A DNA stretch of 64,000 bases from positions 23,230,784-23,294,783 of the forward strand of contig NC_136004.1 in assembly GCF_048128805.1 (NCBI RefSeq), in the 5' to 3' direction. This DNA comes from Centroberyx gerrardi (taxonomy: Eukaryota; Chordata; Actinopteri; Beryciformes; Berycidae). The notes below the pieces were generated by a model. It saw nothing but the letters and a program-made list of their open reading frames with translations. It did no database searches and was not told the DNA's origin. Shown piece after piece: positions 1 through 14,303 of this stretch (position 1 is the stretch's first letter; each line of letters starts with the position of its first letter). A program made the position numbers and the translations under genes.

Positions 1-266
1 AGAAGTGAAGTGATTGAAAATAACACTGTGATAAAATAAAGGCATAGAAAACAAAAAGAAAGAGATGCAGATTACATTTTTTGCTGAAAAAAAACAGGTT
101 TAGCAAAACAATCCAAAGGAAAAAAAACACAAAATAACATTAAAATGAGAAAATAGGAGAGCGATTCAGCAAGAAGTCACATATTTTGACCCTAAGAATG
201 ATAGTTTAACTGACAGAACCTACCAAACAAAGTATACAGTAACAAAGTAGAGACAATAGCATTACT
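1..266 (-). other. ccdc112 3'UTR or 3' flank
   Basis: AT-rich sequence downstream of the ccdc112 stop. I see no AATAAA or ATTAAA on the minus strand here, so the transcript probably ends beyond the left edge of the window. Confidence 0.5.
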
Positions 267-3200
267 TCAGTCCGACCTGTGAAACATCTGTAGTACAGGA
301 GCTCCTCCTGAAGGTCCAACGTGTTTCATTCGCTCTTCCCATCCCTTAGTGGGACGGGTCAGTCTGGACGGGTCTCTGCTGATGTGACCCTCCACCTGCA
401 TGGGGGGCAAATAAATCAACCTTATCCTGCTGAAAACCTCATATTTTCCTCATGGTAACTGACACGTTTTTCTATTTCAGCTTAGTTTTCTCAAAGGTGA
501 CTTTTACGGGATATCAAGATTCGGCCGGACTTTCTCATAGTCCCTCACATTTTTTAAAAATCTTGAACGCTCACCTTCTCCTTCATCTTGGTGGCGATTC
601 TCTTCTGTCTCTCCTCTTCCTGCTGCTCCCTCAGCTGTTTCACCTGAAGCTTTGCCTCCACCTTGTGAAGATCCTGCAGAACAGCAGGGATATCATCATC
701 AGCAGTAATGGATTTTTATGGATTAATGGATGTGTGCAGCACCTCTGGCAAGTGCTCAACACAGTGCTTAACACAGTATAAGGATATCTCACTTGTCTAC
801 TAACATTAGCCTTTGTACTCATTTCAAGATTTCAAAAACATTGTGTGTCGCTGTCAGGTGAAAACCTCACATCTCCAAAAAGAAAAACAGCCTTATTTTT
901 AGCTTGACCACCATATATTTTTGAGTTTGTCCAATAGGTTTTGAAAGGGTTTCATAAGCCCAAGAGGACTTATAATCCTTGAATTGAAGTGAAAACATGT
1001 AAATCACCAAAATAATCATTAGGAGGTTTTCACACGACAACAGCAATATCTATGTGTGATAAACACTGCAGTAATGATAAACAATCAAAAGCACAATATT
1101 TGGGATGATGAGCTACAGTTGGTCTTGTTTTGTTTGTTTATATCAATCTCAGATAAGGAGCAATGATTTAAGGTCATTTAACAGTATAACCTTTTTCGAC
1201 TTAAAGAGGTAAAACTGATGAGCAATCCTAATATACTGTAATTATGAATAAATACATAAAACAACAGTCATCTTCCAGTCATTCCCAGAATCCATACCCT
1301 TTCCTGGAACTGTTTGATGCCCATCGCGGCCTCCCTCCTCCTCTCCTCCATCTCTCTCTGTTCCTCATCTCTCCTCCTCCTCTCCTGCTCCTCCTCCTCC
1401 TCCCTCCTCAGTCGGATTTGCTCCTCAACGGTCAGCTTCAACTCCAGCTGGCGACGACGCTCTTCCTGACGCACACAAATCACTTTATTTGGTAAAAATG
1501 TTGAGCGGTCTGATGAGGACGCTGCCCACGTACCAACTCTTTCACTGTTACATCGACTTTTACTTGACCCATTTTTTTGTGTGGTTTCCCAGCAGCACAG
1601 ATACAGTACTGTATATTAATGATACATTCTGTTCAGTCTCTCTGAGAGTTATCATGATTGCGGTTTTTCTGTGTATCATCTTGCTTGTGGTAAGGGATTT
1701 TCCAGTGTAGGATCAGTAAAGTACTACTGCTACAACTGCTCCTGCTGCTCTTTATATACATCTTTTTATGTTTTTTGTTCTAATTAGGTAGTGATTTTTA
1801 TGCTAAATAAACTATACATACATACACTGTCTCCAACCCATTCTTCTCAAAAGTAACAGTAACTATACACACAATGCACACACACACACACACACACACA
1901 CTCACCTTTGCCCGTCTCCTCTTGTGTATCTCCTCAGCAAGTCTCTGCTCCTCTTCCTGCTCCTCTCTCCTTCTCCTCTCTTCCCTCCAGTCCTCCAGTC
2001 GCTGTGCCGCCTCCCTCCTCTCCTCCTCATCCCTACAACAGAAGAGGGTAGAGTAGACTAAAACGGACACGGACCTAAAATGATAATTATAAAGTCTGTG
2101 ACAGTGCAAAGCCTCAAAAGTCGTCCTTAAATTGTGGGACATTGTGTGCATTTGACTGCTTTTCCCAGGGAGTCGTCGTCCTTTCCACCATCCTGTATTT
2201 CTCACCTGTGTTGCTGAGCCTGGGTCTTGGCCTCCTTCCCCCTCCTCTCCGTCTCCTCCACCTCCTCCTGGCTCTGTATCCTGGCCTGGCGCTCCTGCTG
2301 CTTGCTGGCCTTCCACCGCTGGATAGCCTGGTGGTGAAGACAGGTGGTGAAAATGGGAACCACAAAATATTTTGGGGACTGTGGCATGCAAAGCTCCTGG
2401 CTACATTATGTTTATAAAGAGAGGAGACTAACTGAGGTCTGTTGTTTGCTTTGCCACACATTTGATTCTGTTTTGGCAATCGAGTTCCAGTTTGTAAGCG
2501 TTGTTAGCAATACTATTGGAAACCACTCAATCAATCTATCAATATCCCCACACCCACCCCCCAACCCCCAGTGGATCTCCAATATACTGGGTGTTTCAAA
2601 GGAGGTAGACATTACTAATACTCACTGTATTATTTTATATTTTTCCTGAATTACTTTGTTAAAATTACTAAATAAGTTAAAAATGACTAAAATGATACAG
2701 CTTTGTTTTTCAATATTATTATTATTATTGTCACTATTATTATTAAAAGCTGTATACCTACTTTTGAAACATACTGTACTATAAGGGCAGACTCTAGTCT
2801 CATTTAATTTTTCAACAACACAATGAGATGAAAATGCAATGTCAGGAGGTTGGAGCAGAGTGAGGGATCTTACTTTTTCCCCGTCTCCATCTCCAGATAC
2901 CAGTCCGACAGCTTTTGTTTACCAGGTACCTAGCCTAGTGTTTTTTCCTCAGAGATCTCTCATGTTTGTGTCCCTCCTCTCTACCTCTCTCTTCCTGTCC
3001 TGTAGGTAGTTCAGCTCCTGATGCCAGTCCTCATGTTGCTCAATCTCCTCCAGGGTTTTCCCAGGCAGGTACATTTTGGCTTCACTCCTGTAGGCTGGTC
3101 GCCCGCCGTGCTTCGTCCACACCTTTAAAACAGACAGATTAGAATAAGTGAGACAAGGAGCTTGCGGCAGGGTGGCCATGTGGTAAGAGAGCCCCATGAA

Positions 3201-6200
3201 GACCCTTGTCTGATAAAGTCAGGCCAACTGTTCTACACAGAATCCTGTTTGACATTTCACCATTCACATGCCATTTATAATTATATAAAAATGCGGTATT
3301 ACCTTGAGGAAGGCTTGGTGGTCGTACTGGTCCCAGCCCCCATGAGGGCCTCCTGTCTTCTGCATGAAAGACTCTAGAGCTCTGACCTCCGGAGGGAAGT
3401 CTCCATCAGGGGGTTTGCTCTTCTGGAAAAGAAACATTACGTCAGCCAACGACTGAAGTGCTGCATGGGTCAGAAGAGCCACGTATCAATGGGTGCTATT
3501 TGGAATATATGGTCAAAAGAGTCAGTATTGGGACAATAAGCAAAAGATAGCCTTTTTCCTGTTGACTCCTAAAACTGTGTTAGATGGATTTCATTTCAAA
3601 AGAAAAAAAATAGTCAGCTTGTGATTATGGGTCTTTTGATTGGATTAAAAAAAAAAAAATCAAATAATGAGAATGACAAACATACCATCTATAGCTCACT
3701 ACCTCATCCTGACTGAAAAAAATGGTGAGAGAATTTTTACGATGCACTATAAAAATGACAACAGTATAAAGAAGGTACATAAACTCATAACCCAAAGACT
3801 TTAGAGGGAAAATAAGGCTGAAACAAGGGCAAAATAGAAAATAAATGAACGCCAGGAGAGACCAATTCTTGCATACATAAAGCCTAGCAGTACGAGAGCA
3901 GAAGTACGCAGGAAGGAGTGCCAATTTCACATCACATGATTATATAAAAACACTTCCTAATGGTTTCAGAAACAAACTTGTCTCCGGTCAGCATTTGTTG
4001 GGTACAGAGGCCCGCTTCTCTAAACTTTACGATACCACCAAACCCTTTGTTTTGCATTATCTAAGATTGCTGGCAGATCTGGCAGCAGATGCTTCTCTGC
4101 TGCCAGATTAAGATTCTTTATGCACACAAACTCAGGTCTCTCTCTCCTAGTCATATCATAACTGATGAAGAACAAGAGAAGAGAGAGAAAAGGAGGAAGA
4201 TGAAGAGAGGCAGACCTTGACTGTGGCAGCAGGGGGAAGTTTGGGGTCTGATTTGACAGCAAGAGTCCAGTTCTCAATCTTCTTCTCGTAGGCAACGATC
4301 TCCTGACTGCAGATCCTCTCCTCCTTCAACAGCTCCTCAAAGCTGAGAGGGGCAAAGAAACAGAAAGGACAACGGTTCATTATGTTTTTATTATAGTACA
4401 TGCGTTTCATACTAATATGGAGCATTGACATAAACCCTTATCATTGGCTGTGGCTGTTGTTTGCTTGTAGTCAACTGTTACTTGCCTACCTTGGCTTTAT
4501 GGTTGTACTTTATTTTAGAATACTTTGCTGAATACCAGGTATAAATTACCAATAATAATAATAATTAAAAAAAACAAACCTGTGTAATTTGTCATTTTAG
4601 TCATTTTCAACTGCACAATAACATTTCCAGCCATTTGTACATCTATGTCTCTGAGTTTAAGTAGAGATGTCCTCCTTTGAATTTAAATACTTTAAAAATC
4701 TTTCTTTAGAATTTATTAATCCCTAGTCTTATTAATTATTAATGATTTCTCACTTGGCCTCAATATAAAGTAAAGGATATTCACTGTTACAGGTTGGAAA
4801 CCAACTTTTTTATCTACCAGCCACAGTAGTTTGAGGCAGATTGAACGTATCTCCAAGTCTGTTTTCTGCCAGTTTATATTTTACATAATCTAGTCTTAAA
4901 TTGTTTAGCGAGTCCTTTTACCGTAAGCGCTGGTCCTCCTTGAAGGTGTTGATTGAGATTTCCACCTCTGCCATTATTTCCTGCAGCTTTTCAATCACTG
5001 AAAACCCAAGTGGAAATGCAAAGCAATCTGGCCTAAAACAATCTTCTTCTGTTCATGTTATTCTCATAACACTGCAATTACTGTCCTTTTATTAAATATT
5101 TCAGTAAATTACTACCAATATGGCAGACTGACACAAATACTGATGCCTTAAATATGATGATAAATAAGTGCTGTTTTCCAAGATGGCTGAATGGTGATAT
5201 AACAGAATGAATACTATGAATTTTTTGAGCTACTGAATAGAAATATTACCAGATACACAACTACCATTGCACTGTAAGTGGCTGCTTTGATCTTATAGGT
5301 ACTACTTACACTCAGGGGTTGGCTTCACATCGGTCAGCTGTCTCTGAAACTTCCTCACTCCATTATGGATCTTCACCAGCTGCTTTTGAAGATCCATCTC
5401 TAAGGGAAGAAAAAACTTTAATTTTTACATTATTGTATTGTAAATGGGCCCAGAAACGCAAGATATTTTGATTGATATGTTGAAGATATGATGCGGTGTT
5501 TAAGTGTTTAGGGTGGATTTTTCCCTGAATCAGGGTCTACTGCGGTGATTCCTCTACCAGTGAATCATCAGAATAGGCTGAAACTCCACTTAGTACTAGT
5601 TTCAGTGGAGAGTTTTCGTATCAGAAGGTCCAAATGCTCTCAGAGGCCCTTGCACCCTACCAAGACAAAATGTCTGCGGGGGAAACATTGGTCTAATGTA
5701 TTAGAAATAAAGACCCACTCTCAGCATTTCTTTCTTCCTCCAGCACTTTCTCATACTCCTGCAGTTCTCCAAACCCATCAGTCCAGCCGTTCTTTCTGCA
5801 CTGAGCACTCAGCGTCCGCTCTTTCTCTAACATGTCAATCCTGTCAGAGAGAAAAAACACTTTAAAGGTTTGAAATGTGAGTAGACATGAAAATGTGTAT
5901 AATAAATCATGGACAAGCCTACGCAAGTGAAATAATAGACATTACAACTTATACAATAACACTGAAGAAATATTATTTCTACAGATAAAAGTAAATTCTT
6001 AGAGGGATTTAAATCAAACAGTAGAGACTGAGCAGTAAGTAGCTGAACTTACTGCCTCCTCATCCTTTCAGCTTCCCTGAGAAACTGTGTTGTCTTCTGT
6101 TGGGCCAACGGTGATGATGCTGTGTTGTGCTGAGGACTGAAGTCTCCATCTCCCTGCTCGAAATCATCAAAGCATTAGTCAAAGCAACATACAACAGTTG

Positions 6201-6738
6201 ATGACGGTGTAACATATGACAAACATTACAACAAGTAATTCAATCCCATCAACTTTACGGAAATCGTGTCCGATAATGGAACCTACCAACCCGTTCAAAA
6301 TTCTGCGCACCACATCGTCATGTGAAAGAGGAATTTCTACGTCCAGTATCTGACAGCGACTGATTGAGGTAAGACGTCCATTATCGGACAAACCCCCGCC
6401 TGACGTGTTTCTTTACTTTCTCCTGCAAAATGTGGACGACAATGCCCCCAAAGACACTCTGTCTACAATATTTCAACAGCTTTACCAGTGAATATGCAAT
6501 TATATCGAGAGATATATTGTTGTTAACGCGGACATCTAGCTTTGGCTAACGCTAGCTAGCTAGTCAGTCGCCCAACAATATTGTTCTCTCTGCAAAACTG
6601 TGAAACTATAAAATAAATATGACATGCTTTACATATTGTCGACTGACTAGTATCCATCATATTTTTTAACAAATGTTGTAAAACAGGTATTACCAAGCAA
6701 TGTTGATCATCACAACGTGTGGTTGCTAGGGCGGCCAT
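267..6738 (-). CDS. ccdc112: Coiled-coil domain-containing protein 112, 13 coding exons, 487 aa
   Basis: Recognised from the spliced product. Coding exons in order: 6738-6694, 6153-6053, 5840-5719, 5399-5310, 4997-4922, 4342-4216, 3422-3303, 3122-2985, 2327-2206, 2032-1906, 1465-1298, 673-575, 395-267; all have GT/AG borders and compatible phases, and the sum is 1464 nt including TGA. Residues about 40-185 are helical with a first coiled coil; 187-273 form a conserved non-coiled block (motifs GGPHGGWDQYDHQAFLKVW, EQHEDWHQEL); 274-445 are an extremely Glu/Arg-rich coiled coil; the C-terminal 42 residues contain a conserved PTKGWEER segment. The family is linked to centriolar satellites and cilia, an assignment from the literature and not from sequence. 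The start ATG lies in a YY1-like AAAATGGC context. The last exon could have a further splice (CACAG|GT near 276), so the final residues are less certain. Confidence 0.93.
6267..6390. repeat. Perfect 14-bp inverted repeat enclosing 96 bp
   Basis: TGTCCGATAATGGA at 6267-6280 is exactly mirrored by TCCATTATCGGACA at 6377-6390, inside ccdc112 intron 1. This could be the remnant of a small non-autonomous DNA transposon or a stable hairpin. No clear target duplication was found next to the arms. Confidence 0.6.
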
Positions 6739-6850
6739 TTTTTTTTTACCTGAATCTAGAAACAAAAAAACTTTATTTGAAAAGTGAAAAGACTTGTTGA
6801 GCACTCCTGCAGTTAGTGTTTCACCCCAGCAGAGGGCGCTGTTTATTAGC

Positions 6851-7910
6851 TAGTCATGTATGCATTAGACTGTATGAAGACTGGACTGAGACGTACTGTT
6901 GTCCTAAAGGGAACTGGTAGGAGAGACAGACAGACAGAAACAAACAAACAACTAAGAAGAAAAGGGAATGATGGCTGACAGCTAGTGCTACTTAAAATGT
7001 GAACCACAGGACAAATTTTTCCATCTTCAAAATAATCTTGGCCTTCTGAGTTCTGGGGTGATATATCATGGAATTCCATTAATATTTGGTAGTTGGTTTT
7101 GTGATAACTGAGATAAATGTTTACTGAAGGTTGTAATAACAATCTTTGATGTTGCAAGACCTAAGAAACTGTTTTGCACATGTTACTTTTCTACATGAAA
7201 AAAATCCTATGCTCCGTCTCAGCCCTCGGACGTCTACGCCACACTGTTTGTGTATCCTGCTGTAGAGTAGATGCTTGGAGTTACTGTACCTGTGCATCTC
7301 ACACTCTCAAATAACTGGCTATGTTGTCTACAGAAACCTAGGTTATTTCTGTAACAGCCTTTTTATGATGGCCAGCAGCTATAATTACTATGAGAGCTGG
7401 CCAAGTGAGAGAGAGAGAGAAAGTGAGAGAGAGAGAGAGAGGGAGAGAGAGAGAGTATAAATAGATTTCTGAATCCATTATTGAGTGCAGATATTGGGGA
7501 TGGTCTCTCCCATGGGTGGAGAGGCAGAGTTGTCTTCGCAACATAAATAGCAACCGCTCTCCTTAATGAAGAGTGTTACAATTTCCTGTCTTCATCCCGA
7601 GCCCAGGGACTCACTTAATTTGACAAATGAGACAAGCAGATGAACATTCAACTGGTTGGCAAAACCGGTTAGACACACACGGCTGTTGGAAAATTAGGGG
7701 GTTTCCAGTTAGAGTGTATTTGGGTACAAACCCGTAGAAAGACATGTGAGTTGTGATGTTTTTAGGCCTGTTATGAAATCGCATAATGTCATTTTTCTCA
7801 ATGTAAGGAAGGACATTTGTGTCACAAGGAACAAATTACTGTTAAGCTGAAGTTGAACCCAATGCATCTTTGACCTCAGCAGCCTACTGTACAATAGCAG
7901 ATAGAGAGAA

Positions 7911-7943
<33 letters not shown>

Positions 7944-8164
7944 CCTTGGTGTAAATTCCTTTGACCTTTGACCTATACTTTGGGCCTAACTTAATTTGAT
8001 GTAAACTTGATGTAACTAATATTCAGAAATGTTATGAAACCTGATCCCCAGTAACTGAGAAGTTAGTTTTGCGTTCTCTCCCACTAGATGCTTCTCTGCT
8101 GCCAGTTCTTTGAATTAGACACGCTTTACTTATGACGTCTGCCACCGTGTATATTTGTAATAGA

Positions 8165-8206
<42 letters not shown>

Positions 8207-8399
8207 GGGGGGTTACATACGCACTCTACAACACTGGTGTGAGTGAGTTTATGTGAGTAACCCTCTCTCTCCTTGGACCTGCTCCCCCTGGCTGTCAGCC
8301 TGTTGCTAAATGGGAATGTGTTTTTCTTGCCTGCTTAAATAAGGGTTAACTATGTTGACAAACAAAAACATACATAAAAAACATGCACAGACACAAATG

Positions 8400-8444
<45 letters not shown>

Positions 8445-8733
8445 CTCACACAAATCGTTCTGACACCTGACCAGTGCTGTAATCGTATATGGTGCTAAAA
8501 ATGCCATATGATCTGGCTGTATCCTGCACATGTTGGGCATGTTAGACTCTCCAGACAGGCAACTAGCCAATGCACATGCACATGCATACATGCATGTGTG
8601 TGTGTGTGTATGTGTGTGTGTGTGTGTGTGTGTATGTGTGTGTGTGTCAGTAAAGCCTTTGAGCTTGGGAAGGCAGGGGGAAAGTGATCACTGTAATTGC
8701 AATTCCTGCTGTGCTACAAACTCATACTCTCTA

Positions 8734-8781
<48 letters not shown>

Positions 8782-9738
8782 CCTCTCTCTCTCTCTATGT
8801 GACATCAATATTTTCTCTGAATGTACCTTTCGATCTAACCGCACATGCCCACTGTAACTTATACTCTTAGCTAATCTAGTGTGTCTCCTGATGCAAGTGT
8901 GTTTACATGCCAACTCATGATCTTTCTGTATGTCTGCCAGTCGGTCTTCTTTCACTGTAGCTCTATATCTAACCTCATTCACCCTCTGCACCCGGGCCAA
9001 GGCTTTGCAGCAAAGAGTACTACTCTAGGGTTCTTGTTTATCAACATTTTGCTGTTTAATTCAATTTTGGCTGTAATTTTTGTTGTTTTTGTTGGAAAGT
9101 TGACACTCAAACCAAATCGGCTGCTAGATCTCATCATTTTCGTAGCTCAGCTATATCTTCACCTCTAGGAAACGCAGGTGACCTTATGGATCCCAGCAGT
9201 TCATGTTACAGCTCTCTGTATATCGGCCTCGTTTCTCTCTGCGTTCCCTTATTCACCCCTGTAACCATGGTAACTGGGCTTTGAGTGCACCTTGGAAACA
9301 TTCTAGTGCAACCACTCTTGCTCATAATTAAGACTTATGACAGTACTCAAGACCTCTGAAGATCTAAAAATAATTGAATCATGGTTTCCATGTAATAGCA
9401 GCACTTTGTTATCCAATTGGAAACGCCGCCAGGGAAGATACTTACCAAGCACACCCTGACAAGTTGTAGTGTTACAGTAAGGCACATAGACACCTATAGC
9501 TGCAATTTTAGTGTTTTAATGTTTTTACTTGAAATGAAAGTCTGTGAATATATGAATTCTCTCAACACTGAATTTCTTTCAATGTTGAATTTATATGTTG
9601 GACTCTAGGGTCCATGAAACCCATTTACAAACTTTTGTTTAATTTCAAACACACTTCAGCACCATTCTAGAAAAACTCAGAAAAAGGCTCACCCCCTTGG
9701 ACTTTTTGGAAACACATTTACATTTGACCACAGCAATG
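6851..9738. other. Intergenic, microsatellite-rich, no gene seen
   Basis: Upstream flank of ccdc112. No open frame here resembles a known exon. Simple repeats: (GA)n 7410-7456, (GAAA)n 7911-7942, (TG)n 8169-8205, (AC)n 8403-8442, (TG)n 8597-8647 and (CT)n 8737-8797. Open frames in this stretch are mostly translated microsatellites. Confidence 0.7.
8737..8797. repeat. (CT)n microsatellite
   Basis: About 60 bp of nearly uninterrupted CT dinucleotides, broken only near the right end by TTTCTCC. Confidence 0.9.
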
Positions 9739-10110
9739 GATTAGATTAGATTAGATTAGATTAGATTAGATTAGATTAGATTAGATTAGATTCTTTAATG
9801 ACCACACAGCCAGGCTGGTGGAATTTGTTTTCAATACATTAAGCAAGGTTCCAACATAAAAACATAAAAACATCAGTACAACATACAATCAGTACAATAT
9901 ACAGTACAGGAGCCACATCACAGTACAGTAAACATAACATATATTGCACAACGTTTCATGGCCATAGTAATAGATAACTGAATATGACACAAAACATCAT
10001 AGACACAGCATAGACATAATGGAATTGTCAGAGGGAGTTCAGAGTTCGTATGGCAGTTGGAAAGAAGCTGTTTTTAAAACGGGTTGTTTTGGTGGGCAGA
10101 GAACATGCAA
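9739..10110 (-). mobile_element. LINE-like 3' fragment with (AATCT)n tail
   Basis: A pure GATTA pentamer array (9739-9792) abuts sequence that on the minus strand reads ...GTGTGGTCATTAAAGAATCT. This has the layout of non-LTR retrotransposon 3' ends in fish, which finish in a short tandem tail. Further right, at 10030-10090, GAGTTCAGAGTTCGTATGGC and AAAGAAGCTGTTTTTAAAA resemble a block often found in L2/Rex-like fish elements. No reverse-transcriptase frame is present, so this is a 5'-truncated copy. The exact family is not determined. Confidence 0.5.
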
Positions 10111-12720
10111 CATTGTGAGGTATTTTATGCTTTCAGTTATTCAATTTTACTTCCTGAAACGTAATTTCATTGCTAGGAAATAATATCCAAAACATTGCTT
10201 ATCGTATTAGTTGCCTAACAACATTATCAAAAAAGCCAGGAAGCAAAGCGTGAATTACTGGAAGTTTAAAAGGTTTAACAACCGTCACCGTCACACTTTT
10301 TTTTTTAATGAACTGACTTGAAAGCAGGTCTCTCCTAAAGCCATAAAGAAGTTTATATAGTCGAGTTGCTCGATCAGTGAGGCTATACATTGTAGGAGTA
10401 GAGACCATCTTCAAATGAATTACTTTGAATAAACACTCTTTTTATTAGAAACATAAATTAGTCATCTCTCGGTGCCAGCAGCTCTTTCTTGACTGTAGTT
10501 TCCCTTATATTATCAGCCATTAAGCTGATGGTCTTATCCAAAGTGCTCCCCTCACATACCCCCTGTAACATAAGTCCTCACCTAACCTACACTCCCCACA
10601 CTGTAATGTAGAAGCCTTTAATTCTTCTCCTTGTGTGACCTGGTGAGGGAGAACTGCACCACTGCAAGTAATGTGTCCTTGATTCACTCCTTTACACGGA
10701 GTGGTAGGATATTAACAACCACTCGTCCATCTTGAAATAAACTTGCAAATTAGTTGAAACTAGAAAATTGTATTAGTGTGTGTAAAATTGAAGAGTTTTC
10801 TTCTAAAATGAGACGTGATGTCTCAAGTAAGGTGACATCTGTGGTCGCAAAATGACTGATAGCACAAAATTAACAGTAAAGAAGTTCTTTGTTGACGAAA
10901 TGAAAAGGCTTCCACAGAATGGATCATCTATATTTCATTGAAAGTGAATGATAACATTAAGGGGACTTGTTTTCTTAATGGATATACATTATAGCATTTT
11001 GGAACTAAGCTCTTAAATTGTAGAAATAGCAAGTAACTAATATTAAGTCTGTATCACACATAGATGCATGAGAAGTAGATGTGTAATGTAGAATTTTGTA
11101 GAAAAACAGTTTCACTGGTCGTCACTCAACAAACAAATATTTCAGTCTTCCTTTCAAAGGCAACTGCTCTTCATTAGCCATGCTAGCTTCTTACACATAC
11201 ATATCCCAAAATCCAATTAGTTTAATTTCATCCCAAACAATATAGTAAAGTAGTATCTAATATAGCCAATATCTAATTGAGGAAGACAAAGACGAGAATA
11301 AAGACAATGCCCAAGGGGTCACATGGCTATAATAGACAGGAAGTGGGTCACCCTTCCTGCTCCAGCTCTGACTCAAGGGAGATTTCTCTCTATGCAACAC
11401 ATGCTGCCATGGGGTCTACAGACTGTCACATGTGCAACAAGCTTTAGGGTTACAAAAAATAGTGTTGGGATGCAATGCCTGTGTTGAGGAGAGTCAGATA
11501 GTTTACTGTGCTTCTTCTGATGTTCATACACGCATTGCTCCACTGCAAATTTGTTTTTAAACTACAGTGAAGAGCAAAGTTCTGGAGTGATAAGAAACTT
11601 CTGGAGCCACCAGTTTATGATCAGGTGTTATCTCTACCACTGCAAACTCTGCTGTGCTTTAGGTCAGGAAAAAAGAAAAACACAACTCTCGCAAATAAGT
11701 CCTGAACAAAATCTTAAAATTAGTTCTAAAACAGTGGTGGTTATTGTAGGGAGGCTAAAGTAGTTGCGATATCTGATTTGTCGTCCAGTTGGAGAAACCC
11801 TATGAGAGGCTTCTTGTGACCATCTAAATGGGTTCCAAACTGTATTATATTTTCATATTGTGGATAATAATTAAAGTCATGGGGTGCCCCAACAGCTGAA
11901 AAGACTTACCCTTGCCTGGTATGCTGTCAATATAATCTAAGTAGATTTATTCTAACTAAGTTCATGTTGCGCTGTCACATTACCGATTTTGTACGTGGCA
12001 ATGAATATAATACTTAAGGAGGATGGCCAGCCCACACTCCTTTAGAAAATGGCCTTTCAATGGTCTGTTTGTGTATTAATAAAACTCATGAAAGAGTGGA
12101 ACACTAACCTAATCTATCAAAGATTATTGGATTTTATCAAAGGGAAAGTTGCAGTCCTTATTACAGTAAATTCAATTCTAGATCAGGATGCTGTTAGAAA
12201 AGCTCTGAGAAAAACCTCTGATGTGGAATTTTCAACCTGATCTTCTAAATTTGGGGCGAATCAGGCCTAAATCTCAACATAATAGTGTATTTTGTGGAGT
12301 ATTTGCTCCCTACCAGGAAACTAATAACCGCAGGAGTGTCACTGTCCTCACACCACACTGGATGTGATCAGATGGTGACACACAGTCATGTGGAAGTATT
12401 TGTCACCCCAAAATATCTCCGCTAGACATCCATCTAGCAGGGATAGCAGTCTTCCCTGCCTTCAAACTGGCTTAGTAAATCATAGTCAAATGTCCTAGCA
12501 TCTATTGAATTATAAGCAACAGCTGTGCCCCGGCCCTTATGTATGGATTTTCTTGTTGCGCAATTAAAAAGTTGATTAAGCAATAACTAGTGGGAAGTGT
12601 GTGAGAGCTCACGTTGATCCTGGGGGTTCTTAGAGGGAGTTTTGCATCTAGAAAGGAACGCAAACATGAAGCCCAGTTTGCAACAGTCGGACATTTCTGT
12701 CATTGCCCTCAGTCAACTTT
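10111..12720. other. Intergenic, nothing recognised
   Basis: AT-rich sequence without a recognisable exon, RNA gene or repeat array. Short open frames at 11551-11763 and 12049-12240 show no family resemblance and no splice partners. Confidence 0.6.
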
Positions 12721-12726
12721 ACGCCC

Positions 12727-12728
<2 letters not shown>

Positions 12729-12759
<31 letters not shown>

Positions 12760-12773
12760 TGTGTGTGGTGTGT

Positions 12774-12804
<31 letters not shown>

Positions 12805-12916
12805 CAGAGAGAGAGAAGCGATAGAGTTACACAGACAAACTGTGGGGGCTGAGAGAAGAGCTGATTGCAGGCATGCCACTCAAGGTTCACGGTGTGTGCT
12901 GTGTACATGCAGGTGT

Positions 12917-12967
<51 letters not shown>
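12729..12967. repeat. Compound (TG)n / (GA)n microsatellites
   Basis: (TG)n at 12729-12792 runs into (GA)n at 12793-12815, and a second (TG)n lies at 12913-12967. The long open frames on both strands here (for example 12614-13033) are translations of these repeats and not genes. Confidence 0.9.
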
Positions 12968-12969
<2 letters not shown>

Positions 12970-13049
12970 GTTGAGCCGTCACTCTGAGTCTGGGGTTTTA
13001 GTGGGTGGAATAAAGCAGGAGTCAGGGTTGTGATGTGAACAAGTGTTTC

Positions 13050-14102
13050 TTCACCGAATGAAACTCCAGTTCCTGGAGACGACATGATGAAGCAACAGGT
13101 TGTCTACAGCTTGGTGGGAAAAAATAAGACTAGCATGGATGACTTTCATCATCATTTTTAATTCAGAACCTCCTCCAACTCTCTAATAACTGTTATGCTC
13201 AGTAGAAGTTTGGTCATATCTCTGCAATTTTCATTTTTCATGTCACTCTTAAACCTAAAGGATTTCTAAGGTGTGAGAAAGAGAAAAGGGGGAAAGAAAA
13301 TTAGGAAATGTTATTTCCCAGGAAAGTCGTGTTGAATTCTCATTGTGCTCTGACTGACAGGAACGTTCATGAGCAAATGGTGATTTCCACTTCCATTCTG
13401 AAGTGTGGGGGCGGTCAGGTGTTACTGTTTTTTCCCATCACTTCATCACACCTATGAATTTCTCCTTGCTTGTCATCCGCTCTTAGTCCTGTGTGTCGAA
13501 TGTGGGTGAAACAGAAAACACAAGTGCCCATTAACCCCATACAGTAGTTTTGTGCACTGCCCTTGATAATTGTAAATGGTTGAAGGAATAGACTCTGAGG
13601 CGCTCCCTGCATGGGATGAGACGAATTGTGAATTCAAATAGGAAAGTTTGTTTTTAGTAGAGACCCAGTGTATCGCAAAACATCCTGAAAAGACTGATAG
13701 ATGAAGTTATATACTCACACAACGATTGTTTACAGAGTTTGGACTAGTACTGCTTTCCCTGTCAGTTGAGGAATGCAATCTTGTGAGTTCTATTATTTTG
13801 ATAAAAGTTGCATGCTCTTTGTTATGAAACTACATTTATGAGTAATCATATTGTACACTAAAAGGCCTCATTTTGTGATTTTACTGCTGCAGAATTTTAT
13901 TTCTAATAAATTTCAGCATCAGAAGTAATATAATTTGCCGTTGAAAGAAACTTTAACATATAAAGTATTTTCCTGTTTTCCTGAAATCAGTTTCACAGTA
14001 GTTGCAAATTGCACTGAAAACAAGCCCAAAGGTATTAAAGCCACTTGTCGAACATATGAGATGGCTGTGAAAGGAGAGGCTGGCTGTCTGCTGATGTTAT
14101 AT
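13050..14102. other. Intergenic, nothing recognised
   Basis: About 1 kb of unique-looking AT-rich sequence with no supported gene. Confidence 0.6.
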
Positions 14103-14118
14103 AAGCTCTCTCTCTCTT

Positions 14119-14160
<42 letters not shown>

Positions 14161-14252
14161 GTTTGTATGTATGTGTGTGTGTGTGTGTGCGTATGTATGT
14201 ATGTGAGGAAAGAAAAAGAAGGGGACACAAAGGGAGAGAAAAGAGAGAACAC

Positions 14253-14303
<51 letters not shown>

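Noticed and set aside
8403-8442. Regular repeats considered as a CRISPR-like array
   Set aside because: They are uninterrupted dinucleotide microsatellites without spacers, and the genome is vertebrate.
12049-12240. 63-codon open frame in the intergenic region
   Set aside because: Unique AT-rich sequence with no homology I recognise, no splice context and no neighbours on the same strand.
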